DNA of 64,000 bases, taken from Cyprinodon diabolis (taxonomy: Eukaryota > Chordata > Actinopteri > Cyprinodontiformes > Cyprinodontidae). Position numbers and translations under genes: made by a program. The notes beneath the pieces were generated by a model. The model ran no database searches, was not told where the DNA came from, and worked only from the letters and a program-made list of their open reading frames with translations. Of this stretch, positions 48,411-60,289 are shown piece after piece. The stretch covers positions 34,677,817 through 34,741,816 of the forward strand of contig CM060082.1 of assembly GCA_030533445.1 (NCBI GenBank). Direction: 5' to 3'. Position 1 is the first letter of the stretch. Each line of letters starts with the position of its first letter.

Positions 48411-50320
48411 CAACCTTGTTCATAGGTTTGATTTTTTATGGCAGTAGAAAGTAGTTTAAAAAGAACTAGCCCACTCTCTGAAGTTGATGCTGATTGGTCA
48501 TAAATGTATTGCATACTTTTGAGGAGAGGATAATGAGGTAATCGTTGAAGCGCCTTGCTCCTGTAAGTGGACTACTTATAACCCGATCCATGAACGTTGC
48601 TTCGAGTCATTAGTCGTGTTTCTGCTCAAATCGGATGGAAATTTTTTGCAAATATTTAAGATGCTAAAACAAGAAAATAGGAATTGGACGTTGTTCCATT
48701 CATTAGAAAGCAATGCAAAATATAGCATCCTTATATGTTTAGGGTAGTCTTGGATGCAATAAACAGGGACTAAAGGCAGCAAGCTAACCAGCTGACAACA
48801 GATGGGCTGAAGTTTTATTGCATGAGTTTCAGTTGGGGCAGCTGTAGTTACTTTATCATGTCAACTAGAATTAGCCATTATAGATGCAATTCAGGGACAT
48901 GGAGAGTAAAGTTAATATTAGAAAATGTGTTTCAAACTCTTTTTAAGCACATTTTTGCTTTTAAAATGTCTAAAATCCCTTAAAATTTAGTAAGTTGATT
49001 TGACTTTTACTGTTTCCTTAAATCTCTTCTAATGAAACACATCTAGTGTCATCTCCTGTGTAACTTTCTGCTTTTGCCGTGTTATTTTTTGCAAATGTGG
49101 GCAAAACTGAATGAGTATATTATAACAGTGAAAAAAGATTATTGAAGTAAAGATTGCATTAATCAAATGTCAACTTAATGTCACTAAAGAAGAAGCAGCA
49201 TTTGCATGGGTACCAATAATTCAGAACCCTGGGAAAGTCACTCTTGTACAGGGATGTGTGTGCATTCAGTTTTTATCCTTTTATCAGGATAACAGTATTA
49301 TCTGCAACTATACAAACAGCCATACCCCTGAATCTCAAGCCGATGTTCCATCTGTCTGTGTAAACTTTTGGAACAATGCAGAGAACATCAAGCATGCAAT
49401 TATAAATCTTATCTCTGCATCGTATAAATAAACTCAGGGTTAAACAATGCTGTCACTGGGTGATGTTCAATGGTGTTGACACTGCTGTCAGATCATCCAA
49501 CGGGCACAAAGCTGGCAGCAACAAAACTCACTCACCACAAAACAATTACACTGTCATTACCAAATAAACAAATGCCATGATATCAGGCAAAGTTTACTCT
49601 CTTCAATGCGGACCAGGAGACAATGCAAGGGCTGTTCTGTTTCTTCTTCACTGCAAAACAAGGGCATTTAGAGATGCAAACAAAGGAGACAAAAGTTGAC
49701 TCCGTGCTGAAAGAGACTCAACGCTGTGCTATTATCCATGAGGATGGCTGCTCACAAAGCTTAGACAGCCAGCATCTTGCTCACAGGAAGGATATTAAAG
49801 CTTTTTTCCCAGAGTTGACAGAAGAATACAGGGAAGTGGGTTGACCCAGTGGTTTTGACCAAAAACAGCGCAGGAAACGTTAGAGTGCCAGGCTTTCAAG
49901 CAGTCCTGCTCTTTTGTGACGGATAAGATGCTGGTAGCACAAAGAAATAGTGCTTCAAGGCCGATATTGATTTTCTACCATTATATTACTAAGAGTGCTC
50001 TTACATAAAAATAGAATTTAAAAAAAGAGATGATGGGGACAGAGTGATGGGTTTTAACACTTGCAGTCTCAACAGACATGGATGGAACCAATGATCTTTC
50101 TTTTCCATTTTGAGACACCTGCAAACATAAATGATGATCAAAGAGAGCCACCATGTCTTTGTCCAATCGGGTTTAAGCACTAAGTATAGATATTTCACAA
50201 TTTTTTTTTTTTTTAACACTTAGGCTTTTACAACCATCAAAAATCTACTTGAATAGTTTAGGCTGGAAATATTACCCAGTTTCCTTCCAGAAATGGAAGT
50301 TAATGTACAAGTTTGGTATC
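48411..50320. other. No supportable feature
   Basis: The sequence is AT-rich with scattered homopolymer runs. Open frames up to about 70 codons occur (for example 49623-49844), without splice context or recognisable domains. Confidence 0.5.
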
Positions 50321-50321
50321 A

Positions 50322-50850
50322 AGTCAAGTCAAGTCGGCTTTATTGTCAATTTCTTTACATGCACTGGTCATACAAAGAATTGAAATTACGTTTCTTACTT
50401 TCCCTTGCAGACATAGACATACTTTAAAATACAGCCAAGGACATACTTTAGAAATAGACAGTAAAAATATATATATATAGATATCTACAGAAATACCACA
50501 TAAAGACATTAAATGCAAGACTGAAATAAAGAGCATATATCAAAAAACTATAATAATCCTAGGTTCCTGGTTGGCTAGTGGGTGGGTGGGGGCTGTCAGT
50601 GATGGGAGAGTGGGTAGACTTCAGCATCCTGATTGCTTGGTGGATGAATCTAGTTGCAAGTCTGGTGGTGCGGTAACGGAGGCTGCTGTACCTCTTTCCA
50701 GAGGGCAAGAGGCCAAACAGTTCGTGTGCAGGGTGGGTTGTGTCCTTGACAATCATTAGTTCTTTGCGGGTGGTGTATATGTCCTGCAAGGAAGGGAGTG
50801 GTGCTTCAATGATCCTCTTAGCTGTGTTAACAATGCGCTGGAGGTTCTTC
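50322..50850. repeat. Teleost interspersed repeat ('aagtcaagtcaagtcggctt' type)
   Basis: It starts with 'caagtcaagtcaagtcggct' and 'ttattgtcaatttctttaca'. It continues through 'gtgcggtaacggaggctgct' and 'ttccagagggcaagaggcc' to 'gctggaggttcttcctgttt'. I associate this ordered set of phrases with a widely dispersed fish repeat. A short (TA)n interruption lies at about 50467. Class not determined. Confidence 0.5.
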
Positions 50851-51980
50851 CTGTTTAGTCGACCAAAAGTAGTAATATTAATTACCTTTAAATAGGCTGA
50901 TTTGATAAGTCTTTGGTATTATTGTCATCATTGTCAGGTTGGAACACCCGGTTGTGACAATTTTCCCACTTTCTACCAGATGAAAAATTTGAAATTTAAG
51001 CCAACAAAAAGGCTCACCAGAACCTACCCAGTAACTTTTTTGTTTCTAAAATGAAGACATTTTAGTACTTTTCTGAGTGACTGTTAAGAAAGAAAGAAGC
51101 TTTTGCTTCAAAAACACACCTTCAAACATAACCGAACAAAGCTGCTAAGAAAAATGGGTTTTGCAAAACCTTCTGGAGGAAAATATTTATCTCTGAAGAG
51201 ATGGAGACCGGGAAAAGAAGTTATTCTAGAGGAGTCAAGATGAGCAGTTCAGATAAAAAAAGAAAGAAAAAAAGGACTCCTGCACCAACTGTAAAGCTTA
51301 GTTGCTGAACTATGCTGAGGATCTTTCTTTTGATATTGTTTTTTTTTTTTTTTACAAAGACTGGGATGACGAATTGAGACAGAGGACCACCTAAACCTTT
51401 TTGCCAAATTAATTTCAAATCCAGAGACTAAAGAGCAGGACAATCATGCTTGAGCTTTATGCACAACTCCACTACCACCTAAACTTAAGGCGCTCTTCTG
51501 CTGTCTTTCATACCTGGATAAGGCACACCTGGATTGATCAGTTCATTCAGTAGAAAAAAATAGCTGCTTTAAATTCAGCAAGTAGTGGAATTGTGCATTG
51601 AGCCCATTATGTATGAGGACTTTTTTTTAAATAGATAAAGCCAGATGTCATGGAGCTTCCTGTAATGGTTCTGAATTTAATAAATGCTGCCTTAAGGCTT
51701 GTGTGACATTACTGTGGGCTTATCCAGAAGCCAATGCTGTGCTCAGCATAACTGTTTAGTGCGGGAGTAGAGAGTGGTGAGTATTTTGTGCAAAAATAAA
51801 TTGAACTACTGTCTACAATGTTACTGACATTAATAGAGTCCTAATTCTAGATAAAACAGATTTCCTTATCCAAATAAGGATGGGAGATACAATTTTTATT
51901 AAAGATTTACTGCCCTTGTGTTTTTTCATTTTTCCTTCTGGTTTACAGGGATGTGAAAACAACAAAGACAATGCAATATG

Positions 51981-52127
51981 CTGATGAAGGTTCTCAGTCA
52001 TCCAGGTCATAGTCATTCCGTAAAAATTAAAAAAATAAAATGAATTGAGAAAGCTTTCTGGAGAGGTGGCGAAACGTCTTCAAATCTTGAAAACCAAGTC
52101 CAGTGGATATTTTTTGAATTTTTACGG
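51981..52127 (+). mobile_element. Short mobile element starting at CTGATGA (copy 1, 147 bp)
   Basis: The element begins CTGATGAAGGTTCTCAG and later carries 'ggtggcgaaacgtcttcaaa'. It is flanked by a 20-bp direct repeat (51961-51980 and 52128-52147; 16 of 20 identical, first 12 identical). It also contains TTCCGTAAAAATT (52017) and its complement AATTTTTACGGAA near the right end. Long target duplications point to target-primed reverse transcription. CTGATGA and GAAAC are the two conserved strands of a hammerhead ribozyme core; whether it folds so is unproven. Confidence 0.6.
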
Positions 52128-52149
52128 AACAAAGACAATATTTTATGCT

Positions 52150-54000
52150 GCTTTTATACATTTTTTCCATCTCAACAGTGGTTCATACACTAAGCATTGT
52201 GGTTAATGAAATACAATAGAAAAAAAAGAAACTTACTGACATAATATTTTCTCATTCTGGCTTCATAAAGGTTTTCAGATGATTCACAGTTGATGAATTT
52301 AACTTGTTGTTTTCTATTTGATTACTTCTTCTGGACATCTTTTGATTTTCCAATCTTTATTTCTTGTTATTTTGATTACTATGTAAAAATTCAATATGTC
52401 AGAAAATGTGAATACTGAGCCTCTAAATAATCTCTGTCTGAGTCATTAGGAAAACCCATCATAAGCAAGACTATTGGACAAATGTCGAGAGGAAAGTCAA
52501 TGACACCATCTATAAGAAGGGTAAGACACACAAGGGTAATGCAAAAGTGCTGAAAATACTTGTCAAGTAAAAAAAAGTGAAAGAATTTTGGCGGGCTTTA
52601 AAAGAAGTGCACTCAGGTTAGAGTTAGTGCATCTAGAGCCACTCCGCACAGATGAGTCCTAACACATAAGCTAAAACATATTACCTTGGGTAAAAATCGA
52701 AAAAGAAACTAGATTTTTGGTTTAGTGGTCAAAAAATAATATTTTGAGATAAAATTAAGGGATGCATATTTATTTTAAATCAAGGTCTCACAGACCAGAG
52801 AAAAGCAGAGAGGCACAGAATCTGTACTTGATGTCCAGAGTGACATTTTCACAGTTAGTGATGGCAGACCAAAGCCATCTGCTGGTGTTGGTCTACTGTG
52901 CTTTCTGAAGCCCACAGTCAACACAACCATCAATCAGGAGACTGTGGAGCTTTAGCGCCTTCTTCTCTTTTCCCGCTTAAAAGTTTTACTAAGATGCCAA
53001 TTTCACTTTCTCACAGAACTTGGAACTTTCCCACACAGTCAAAAAAAGGTACCAAAGGCTGGTTGAAAGGCCATGGTGTCACCTTTCTTGAATGGTTGCC
53101 AAACTGACCTAAATCCCTAAGAGAATCCATAAAATGTCATTAAAACATTGCAGATGATAAGAAAAATCAGTTACAGCTGGGCTTTTTGGGTGACAAGTTA
53201 GGAGTGAGAATGTGTCGGAACCACAGGTTGATCACCTCCATGTTACCATATTTTGCACTCATGCAGTTATTTATTCAAAAGCAGCCCAAACTAATTTGGA
53301 GTGCATATTAATAAACATTACTTAGACTTATAAAATAATCATAAATATAACCTAATATTTCTCTTTGAGCATTTTAGCATTTTCCTTATTCCTGGGTAAA
53401 ATTAAAACTTTTCAGGAGTTTTTGGGTTGCATAATCTTTGAAATGACAAAATACAATATAAAGGTTTGATATTTTTTACCAAACCACCTTTGTTTTCTTG
53501 GAATTCATTTTCTAAATGCATATTACCTGAAGAAGACAATTAGTATTCCAAATAAAAAATGAATTGAAGCTAATATACAAATGTATATGCTCCATGCAGG
53601 ATTTGAACCCTGTTCTATGAAATAAACAAAAAAAAGTTATGCTCCTAGTTTTCACTTAAAGTAAACCACATGACTGATCTTTGCAGGGCTTAATGCAACA
53701 TGTTTTAATTTCATGATTTATCATAATGTTCGTGAATGTTTCTGTTTTTCCAAAGAGGCCCAAAGGGTGGGAGGTTTTTCTCCACCCACTCAAAACAAAC
53801 AATCCTCGAATAGACTGACAGCAGACAGCCTCTGGGAAGACATCAGACTGACGTGCCGCAACTTACCAGGGTTTCCTGAAAGTTGTTTGACGGACAACCA
53901 CAGTAACCTCTCCACAAGTTACTACAAATTATCCAATATCTCCTTACAAGAGCATTAAGCGTTCTGAAGTCAATTCTCAGAAGTAGCTAAACTGGACCAC
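52150..54000. other. No supportable feature
   Basis: The stretch is AT-rich. One isolated tRNA-type B-box on the minus strand near 53600 is noted and rejected elsewhere. No exon or complete element is seen. Confidence 0.5.
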
Positions 54001-54001
54001 A

Positions 54002-54003
<2 letters not shown>

Positions 54004-54069
<66 letters not shown>
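54004..54069. repeat. (CT)n(CA)n compound microsatellite
   Basis: About 16 CT copies pass directly into about 17 CA copies. Confidence 0.97.
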
Positions 54070-54073
<4 letters not shown>

Positions 54074-54565
54074 TAGGCACTCACACATGCAGTTTCCCAC
54101 AGTAAAAAGCACTGAAGCGCATTACCCAAACAGGACATCCTCTCAATCTTTCACCCACCAGAGTTCCCACTCCCTTTCTCTGTCATCGTAAATATCTCCT
54201 TCTAAGCTTATGTTTTAAATGTCATGTGACCAACTATTTTACTGTTACCTATCAGTAGTCATGGGAATAATCCTCTCCTGTTTGGGATAGAAGGAGTTTA
54301 TCTTCCTTATCCGTGTCATCACTTACTTTTATGGATTAAGAGATAAATAAAAACATGAATGCTTGTATCTTAGATATTATTAAACACTTTATATGTTTTC
54401 TAAAGATTTTTAACATTTATTTTGATGTCTAAGAATTACTGTAATAACTTGGAGTCATGTCTTACTAATGTAAACTAATATAAGCCATCTTTCCACTTCC
54501 AGTAAATCAAGACCAGATTGTTGACATTTCTAATGAATCCTTACTTGTATGAGTGCCTAAAGTTG

Positions 54566-54720
54566 TATAAATGGTGTGTGTGTGTGCCTCGATTTCACCA
54601 TCAAATTGAGGACCAGTTGTTGCAAAGTGAGGACATTTTGCCAGTCCTCACATGCTATTTTGCTAATGGGTTTAGGGCTAAGGTGTCAATGAGTTAGGGT
54701 TACGGTGAGGTGAGGTGTGT
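54566..54720. repeat. Fish 'gaggaccagt...' low-complexity repeat
   Basis: 'ttgaggaccagttgttgcaa', 'agtgaggacattttgccagt' and 'gggtttagggctaag' followed by 'gagttagggttacgg' resemble a common fish repeat built on 'tcctcactttgtgaggacat' and a degenerate TTAGGG-like tail. Confidence 0.45.
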
Positions 54721-55406
54721 GTGTGCGTGTTTGTTATGGGGGTATCATGGGTAACTGGTTGTGGTCTTGGCTGTGATTGACAGCCATGGTATGGTATGGA
54801 GGATCTCTCCATCATCTTCACCATAGACAGAGGAAATGAGGGGAAGAGAGGAACGTTCTGTGGAGGAGGATGGGCTTACAACAGAATCTTCTTCTTCTGG
54901 AATATCTCCAGGAAGAACAGAGCAATATCGACGACATAGTTCAGCACCTGAATTTGACTGAACCACGAAAATGGACCCGCAGGGCAACCATGTATAAATA
55001 TTAGTGCGCATGCCCAAAATTTCGTCGCCTATTTTTGCTTTGGCACCACAGCGCCACTTACAGGCCTGGCATACATTTTGCAGCGTTTTCATGCATCCGT
55101 GTGGATGATCACATTAATTTTACGTCTCCATCTTTACGACAAACGTTCAGGAAAATATTAGCGTTTTGTGTTCGTTTTGACTTTGTGTGGACGGGGCCTT
55201 ACTGAAAGGCTAAATGTTGCTTTGATTTGCTACCTGCATGATACACCTTTTTAAAAATAGATATTTTTAAAGAAATACTATATGTATACCTCTGCCTTTT
55301 GACTTCTGTTGAATTTTATAAAAAAGTAGATTTTATTGTTGTCAAATAATTGGAAGGCATAACTTTTCAGCATCGTACCTAACTTATTTTAGCCAGTTAA
55401 AGAATG

Positions 55407-55674
55407 CTGGTGAAGATTGTCAGTCATCCAGGACAAAGGCCAACAATTACCTCAATGACTCCCCATTACTGAGGGGTGGACTTGGTTTTTGGTTTAATTT
55501 GGATGTTTTTTAAGCCATAACAAGACTTTGTTTGGCTACTCTATAAAGCTTGGAACTCAACGCTAATCCAGACATTTTGAATTGAAAAAGCTTCCTGGAT
55601 GGGAAGCGAAACATCTTCAAACTTGGTAAGCAAAGGCAAGTTTTTTTGTTTTTTTTTACTTTTTCGGAATGACG
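55407..55674 (+). mobile_element. Short mobile element starting at CTGGTGA (copy 2, 268 bp)
   Basis: It has the same start as copy 1 (CTGGTGAAGATTGTCAGTCA) and the same 3' part ('agcttcctggatgggaagcg' then 'aaacatcttcaaacttgg'). The interior is unrelated and longer. A perfect 12-bp target duplication AGTTAAAGAATG flanks it (55395-55406 and 55675-55686). CATCCAGG near the start is fully complementary to CCTGGATG just before GAAAC, giving a stem that joins the two conserved boxes. The central A of CTGATGA is G here, so a ribozyme would be dead. Confidence 0.65.
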
Positions 55675-55800
55675 AGTTAAAGAATGTAAACGTGCATAAA
55701 CATTAAGTTCTAAAACACATTTCTAAAACATGTCTCTAAAACACCTGATTTGCCTTATGTGTTTTTCATTATAAACATGAAACAAAATTGTCATCTCAAT

Positions 55801-55925
55801 AAGGTCGCTCACACTGAGCCTGGTTCTGCTGGAGATTTCTTCCTGTTAAAGGGGAGTTTTTCTTCTCCACTGTCACTGCATGCAGGCTCCGTGTAAAAGA
55901 CTGCTTTAAAGACAACAACAAAATG
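55801..55925. repeat. Fish interspersed repeat end ('gagcctggttctgctggag')
   Basis: 'actgagcctggttctgctgg' followed by 'agatttcttcctgttaaagg' and 'ggagtttttcttctccactg' is a strongly recurrent fish repeat terminus. It probably belongs with 29620-29860, in the opposite orientation. Confidence 0.5.
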
Positions 55926-56420
55926 CAAGAGACAATCTATTTTAGCTCAGACTCAAATCCGCAACTCTAAATAGATCTAGCCTAAAGTTGGGAGTTTTCA
56001 GCTTCACTAAAGCTGCTATTAGTTAGTCAATCAATTCTAAGCAGGTCCACAGAGTTAAGCACATGCTTTTAAAAATGGCGTAGGAAATCTTGGAAAAACG
56101 TTTCCACCAAGCTATATTTCTGATTATACACAGCCATGCCTCTTCCTTCAGACCAACCCTCGAAACCACGCCTTCACTACACATGAACGTGCATGCTGTT
56201 AGTCGAGGTGTTTGGATGTTTCCGAGATTGAGAACGAAACAAGCCGAGACTTAGTCCTCGTGACACGAGGTAACACCAACGTGGCTAGCTTCCAGCCTTT
56301 GCTTCCTCTTCTCCGTCTACGTTAAGATTAAGTAACTCTACTAATTGATTAGCTAAGTAACTCGCAGACCGACTATGGCTTTGAACTAGGTAACTTGACT
56401 GAGTTCACGTTACGTCACTA

Positions 56421-56454
56421 GTCCCTGGCCTGCACGAACATGCAGGCCAGGGAC
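56421..56454. repeat. Perfect 14-bp stem inverted repeat
   Basis: GTCCCTGGCCTGCA, a six-base loop CGAACA, then TGCAGGCCAGGGAC: a perfect 14-bp hairpin in a locally CpG-rich block (56100-56530) within AT-rich DNA. It could be the end or junction of a MITE, but I find no target duplication around it. Confidence 0.85.
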
Positions 56455-57535
56455 TGTATGTGTCACGTTTCGCGCACAGGGGGGAGGGAGAAGCAGACAA
56501 CCATGATTGACGTTTTAGGAACCAATAGTGTACAACAGACCGTGTTTTGTGATTGGTGGGCATTACTCATTGATTTCACACTGTAGTGGGAACCATTTTA
56601 TTTTTCGTTTCAATTCCAGACCTTCTATTTCACTGTTTACTACGTGGCTCTGGGGAGATCTTCAAGCTACATGGAAGAAAATGTATCTGAAAAGATCTCC
56701 TACTACACCTTTATCTCTGCAGTTTAAAAAGACATCATCAGTAGAGCTCCGAATTCACTCATCCCTCATTTGTTGACACTTTCTTACATCCTGCTCTAAT
56801 CCCCTCTCTTGCCTTCACCTTCCTGCTGTTTTCCGTTCTCTTCCACCCCCTCCTTCTTCATTCTCCTTTCCCCCAGTATTCCTGTGCCCCTGCTTAGCTG
56901 GACTCCCCTGCCTCTGGCAAGTTCACCACACAGCTTGAGTCTGTCTATCCTCCTCCCTCAAACACAACCGGATCAGGCAGCTTGGCAAGAGGAATCGCTA
57001 TGAGATCTTACGCCTTTGGAAAAAACTTCCCTTTTTAGAATACCAAAAGGCTTGAAGTCTGTGTAACAAGGCACTTTTGCAACATTTGAATTTCACAATT
57101 ATGCAAAAAGGAGTGGGAGGTTTTGACATTTTTGGTCTGTTAGAGAATTGGATGCCAATTTTCTTCAGGCTCTAATGCAATATCAAAATGTCCAGAGGTT
57201 TGAAGATGCAATGTCATGTAGTTCTGTGCTATGCAATAGCCTTCTCACAGAGCAAAAATGGGTTGAAAATACATTGAAAAGATGACATGATTTATGTCCA
57301 GACAATGTGTACATTTGATGAAAAGTGAAAGGTGAAAAGCTGTAATTTTCAGATCATTAAAAGGTCATTGATAACTGGGTTTGCAACATCGTTTTAACGT
57401 CTATTATTGGGACAAAATCAGACCGACCAAACGCAGCCGAAATTTTCAACAACTTTTTCTGGACTAAATCAAAACTATGATGGACCAACCAGATTTAGCC
57501 TGAAAACCGACGACTAAATAATGTGTAGTGTTTGG

Positions 57536-57967
57536 TAGAGGTGAGTATTGGCATGAGTGTTGCGATTCGATACATGTCGCGATATTTGGGTCACGATACG
57601 ATATTATCACGATATTGCAGTATCACTATATATTGCTATATTTTCCCCAGCTATCAAAATCAAATGATGAGATAAAACAGCAAGTGCTGTATATGTTCAT
57701 CAGAAAATATTGATTAGGTATTATTATCCATGTTGTTTGGGGTTTTCTTCCACTGTGACTGCCTCAAATACAGATTTGGTGCTGCACGCACAGTTAAAGG
57801 GCTCCACAGCGCTTTCTGCCAGAGTGGTGGTGCAGAGGTAGCCCCTTTTCCCATTTTATGTAAGCATTTTTTTTTTTTAATCGATACTAAGAAGTGAAAG
57901 ATCGATATTATATTGGGCAGCCGAATATCACGATATATCACCAAAACGATTATTTCCCACACCCCTA
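57536..57967. mobile_element. hAT-type MITE (432 bp) with perfect target duplication
   Basis: Left end TAGAGGTGAGTATTGGCA; right end '...TTTCCCACACCCCTA', an inverted repeat of the TAGGGGTG(T/G)G type. A perfect 8-bp target duplication GTGTTTGG flanks it (57528-57535 and 57968-57975). The interior is rich in 'acgatat/cgatat' words, characteristic of a dispersed fish hAT family. No coding capacity. Confidence 0.92.
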
Positions 57968-57975
57968 GTGTTTGG

Positions 57976-59470
57976 GGGTTGGATTCATTAGTTTTCAAGT
58001 TTATTTTTTTTTCTTTTTTTCTTTTTTTTTTTTTTATTGAACATGCCCTGTTTACCAAAATAGGACTATGAAGTGATGCCCCAGTGCTGGATAACAGCCC
58101 AAACAGATTTGCTGTCAGAAGTGGACCATCATTTATGCTGCCATATGGTTTCACCGGATAATTTTGTATCAGAATTTATTTGAAGTGTCTTTGGGAAAAT
58201 AAAAATAAAAGAAACATATCCAATGCATACAGAAACGGAAACAGAGGTGAGGATGGAAAAAAGGATACGAATTAAGGGGAAGAGAGAGAGAGAGAGAGAG
58301 AGGGAAAGAGAAGTAGAAATAGAGAATGAATAAAGATGAGAAGAAATAAAACACAAAAAATATCTAAAAGTCTGCTTCTACACCAGAAGAAAGAGGAGAA
58401 AAAAGGAATAAAATACACAACACACCAACCATAACAGAAGAGGGAGAATCCCAGGGATAAGTAGTAAATACATCTATAACTATAAAAGCACTCTTAGAGA
58501 GCAGACCTCTGCCAAGCAGCAAATTTTGCCCCATATTGGGACTTGCACCTATAGCTAAAATTGGGACATGATCTGGATCATCGACAAATTTTAATGAATT
58601 TTTCCTTGGCGCAACATTTCCTCAAAATTCTTTCATAAGTTCATTCCTAGGCCAAAGAGTGTATCTGCAGCCTCTAGTGTTTGTTCTGCTCTCATCTTCA
58701 TTCACTTCTTTGATCCGTAGATTGAGACTTTGAGCGAGGCAGGGCTAATCTTTCCTTTGTTTTTGTCTTCAGGACAATACTCCTGAACTTTTTGAGTCTG
58801 TTGATGAAGCTGTGAATAGTCTCTCCTGGTTTAGAAGGAACTGCTTGTTCGGTAAAATAATGTTAAAGAATCGTTAAAAAATTCTTGTATCCGGATTATG
58901 ACATGGATCATCACCAAAACAGAAAGCATTGTTCCTTGTACTGAGGTGCAGGTTAGGAAAAAAATAAATAAAATCCTTTTGATAAGTTTTCAAGTTATCC
59001 TGTACAGAGACGGACACAAAGACAAAAAAAAATAAACAATAACCTGGCACACCCACAAAAAAAACAAAAAAAACCCCAACTCCCTAAGTGGAGGTAAAAA
59101 CAAAACAAAACAAAACAACAACGAAAAGCTACCAATATGACACAATACAATAAAGAATAGGCAATTACAACTGTAGATGCAGTGCCTATAAAGAAATCAC
59201 CTGTGGTCACCTATGACAGATGAAGGTTGGAGTTACCTTAACCATCCTTGGATTTGAACAGTATGTGAGCCATTTTGCTGCCCAGCATAAGACTTTTTGC
59301 TTTAAGGTCTTCTTAAAGTAATGGTTGTAATCAGTCCTCAGTCCATTATTTCAGTTGGCCTTCCTTATTTCTTTCTTTATTTTGCAAAATATTAGTTTTA
59401 ATTACTTAGCCTCTATCTACAAGTCACATTTTTCCTTAGAAAAGTAAATAGTACAATACGTGGTTTTTAA
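57976..59470. other. Simple-sequence-rich stretch without genes
   Basis: It holds a T-rich tract (58001-58036), a (GA)n run at 58280-58302, and (AAAAC)n-like runs near 59098-59125. Open frames in the pyrimidine tracts (for example minus strand 58129-58356) are low-complexity artefacts. Confidence 0.6.
58280..58302. repeat. (GA)n microsatellite
   Basis: About 11-12 GA copies lie in a purine-rich region. Confidence 0.9.
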
Positions 59471-59471
59471 T

Positions 59472-59474
<3 letters not shown>

Positions 59475-59535
<61 letters not shown>
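59475..59535. repeat. (TA)n microsatellite
   Basis: This is a pure TA run of about 30 copies. Confidence 0.97.
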
Positions 59536-59537
<2 letters not shown>

Positions 59538-59902
59538 CTGATTTTCTTTACACATAAGAAATTTCTTACTTCTTTGAAGAGGTCAAGCATTCCCGGTTTG
59601 CCTAGGCCTTTTACTTTTAGGCTCTAGGGAGGAGGCCAGAAGACCAAAGGTACCAGTTTGAGCCTCAGGCTATAAAGGTTCCTGATGCCACTGGTGCAAC
59701 CAAGACATCCGGAACATTCCTACATAGAATTGGGTGAGTGATAAATTGGTTTCAGCATTTTAGATTGAAGATTATTTGAAAATCAGAGAAAACTGTTAAA
59801 ACTACAGTTCGTAGGGTTACTAACCATTTAAACTTATACTTGTTGACCATTCATTGTCTTTGACACTTCTGACTATGACATTTGGCATAATCAGCACAAA
59901 CT

Positions 59903-60160
59903 GTCATGATCTTGGCACCATAGGCTGGTTTTTACTCGTTGTCCTCTTATCTGATTTGCTCCTCCCTGGCCTAATTATCTCTTATCAGATCCACCTGTTT
60001 CTTCTGCTATTTATGCCACCTGTTCCCAGCCCATGGTGCCAGATTATTCGAGTTTCCAGCGAGTCTAATTCTAGCGTTTTCTGTATGTGTTTGTTCTGCC
60101 TGATCTTGACCTGTTTCTGCCCCTGGACTGCTGAGTTTTGGCTGCCCCTTTGTATACAAA
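59903..60160 (+). mobile_element. LTR-like fragment, relative of 30067-30708
   Basis: It starts 'tgtcatgatcttggcacc' and contains 'catggtgccagattattcga' and 'gacctgtttctgcccctgga', matching 30110-30275 in order and spacing. It breaks off after 'gctgcccctttgt'. It is too short and diverged to assign to an element type with certainty. Confidence 0.45.
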
Positions 60161-60289
60161 GAGGGTATACAAAATCAAATTTCGTTAAGTGCAGCTCTAA
60201 AGACATTTCCATTTCTAAATTGCAGCAGTGATAAATTGTAAACATGGTGATCAAATGTGAACATACTCTCTCACAACTCTTCATGCTGT

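Noticed and set aside
53590..53620. tRNA B-box (GGTTCAAATCC on the minus strand)
   Set aside because: No A-box, acceptor stem or anticodon arm can be drawn around it; probably a SINE scrap or chance.
54745..55092. 115-codon minus-strand frame
   Set aside because: It lies next to a 'gtgtggacggggcc' phrase typical of fish DNA-transposon ends, so it may be transposon debris, but neither termini nor a domain can be shown.
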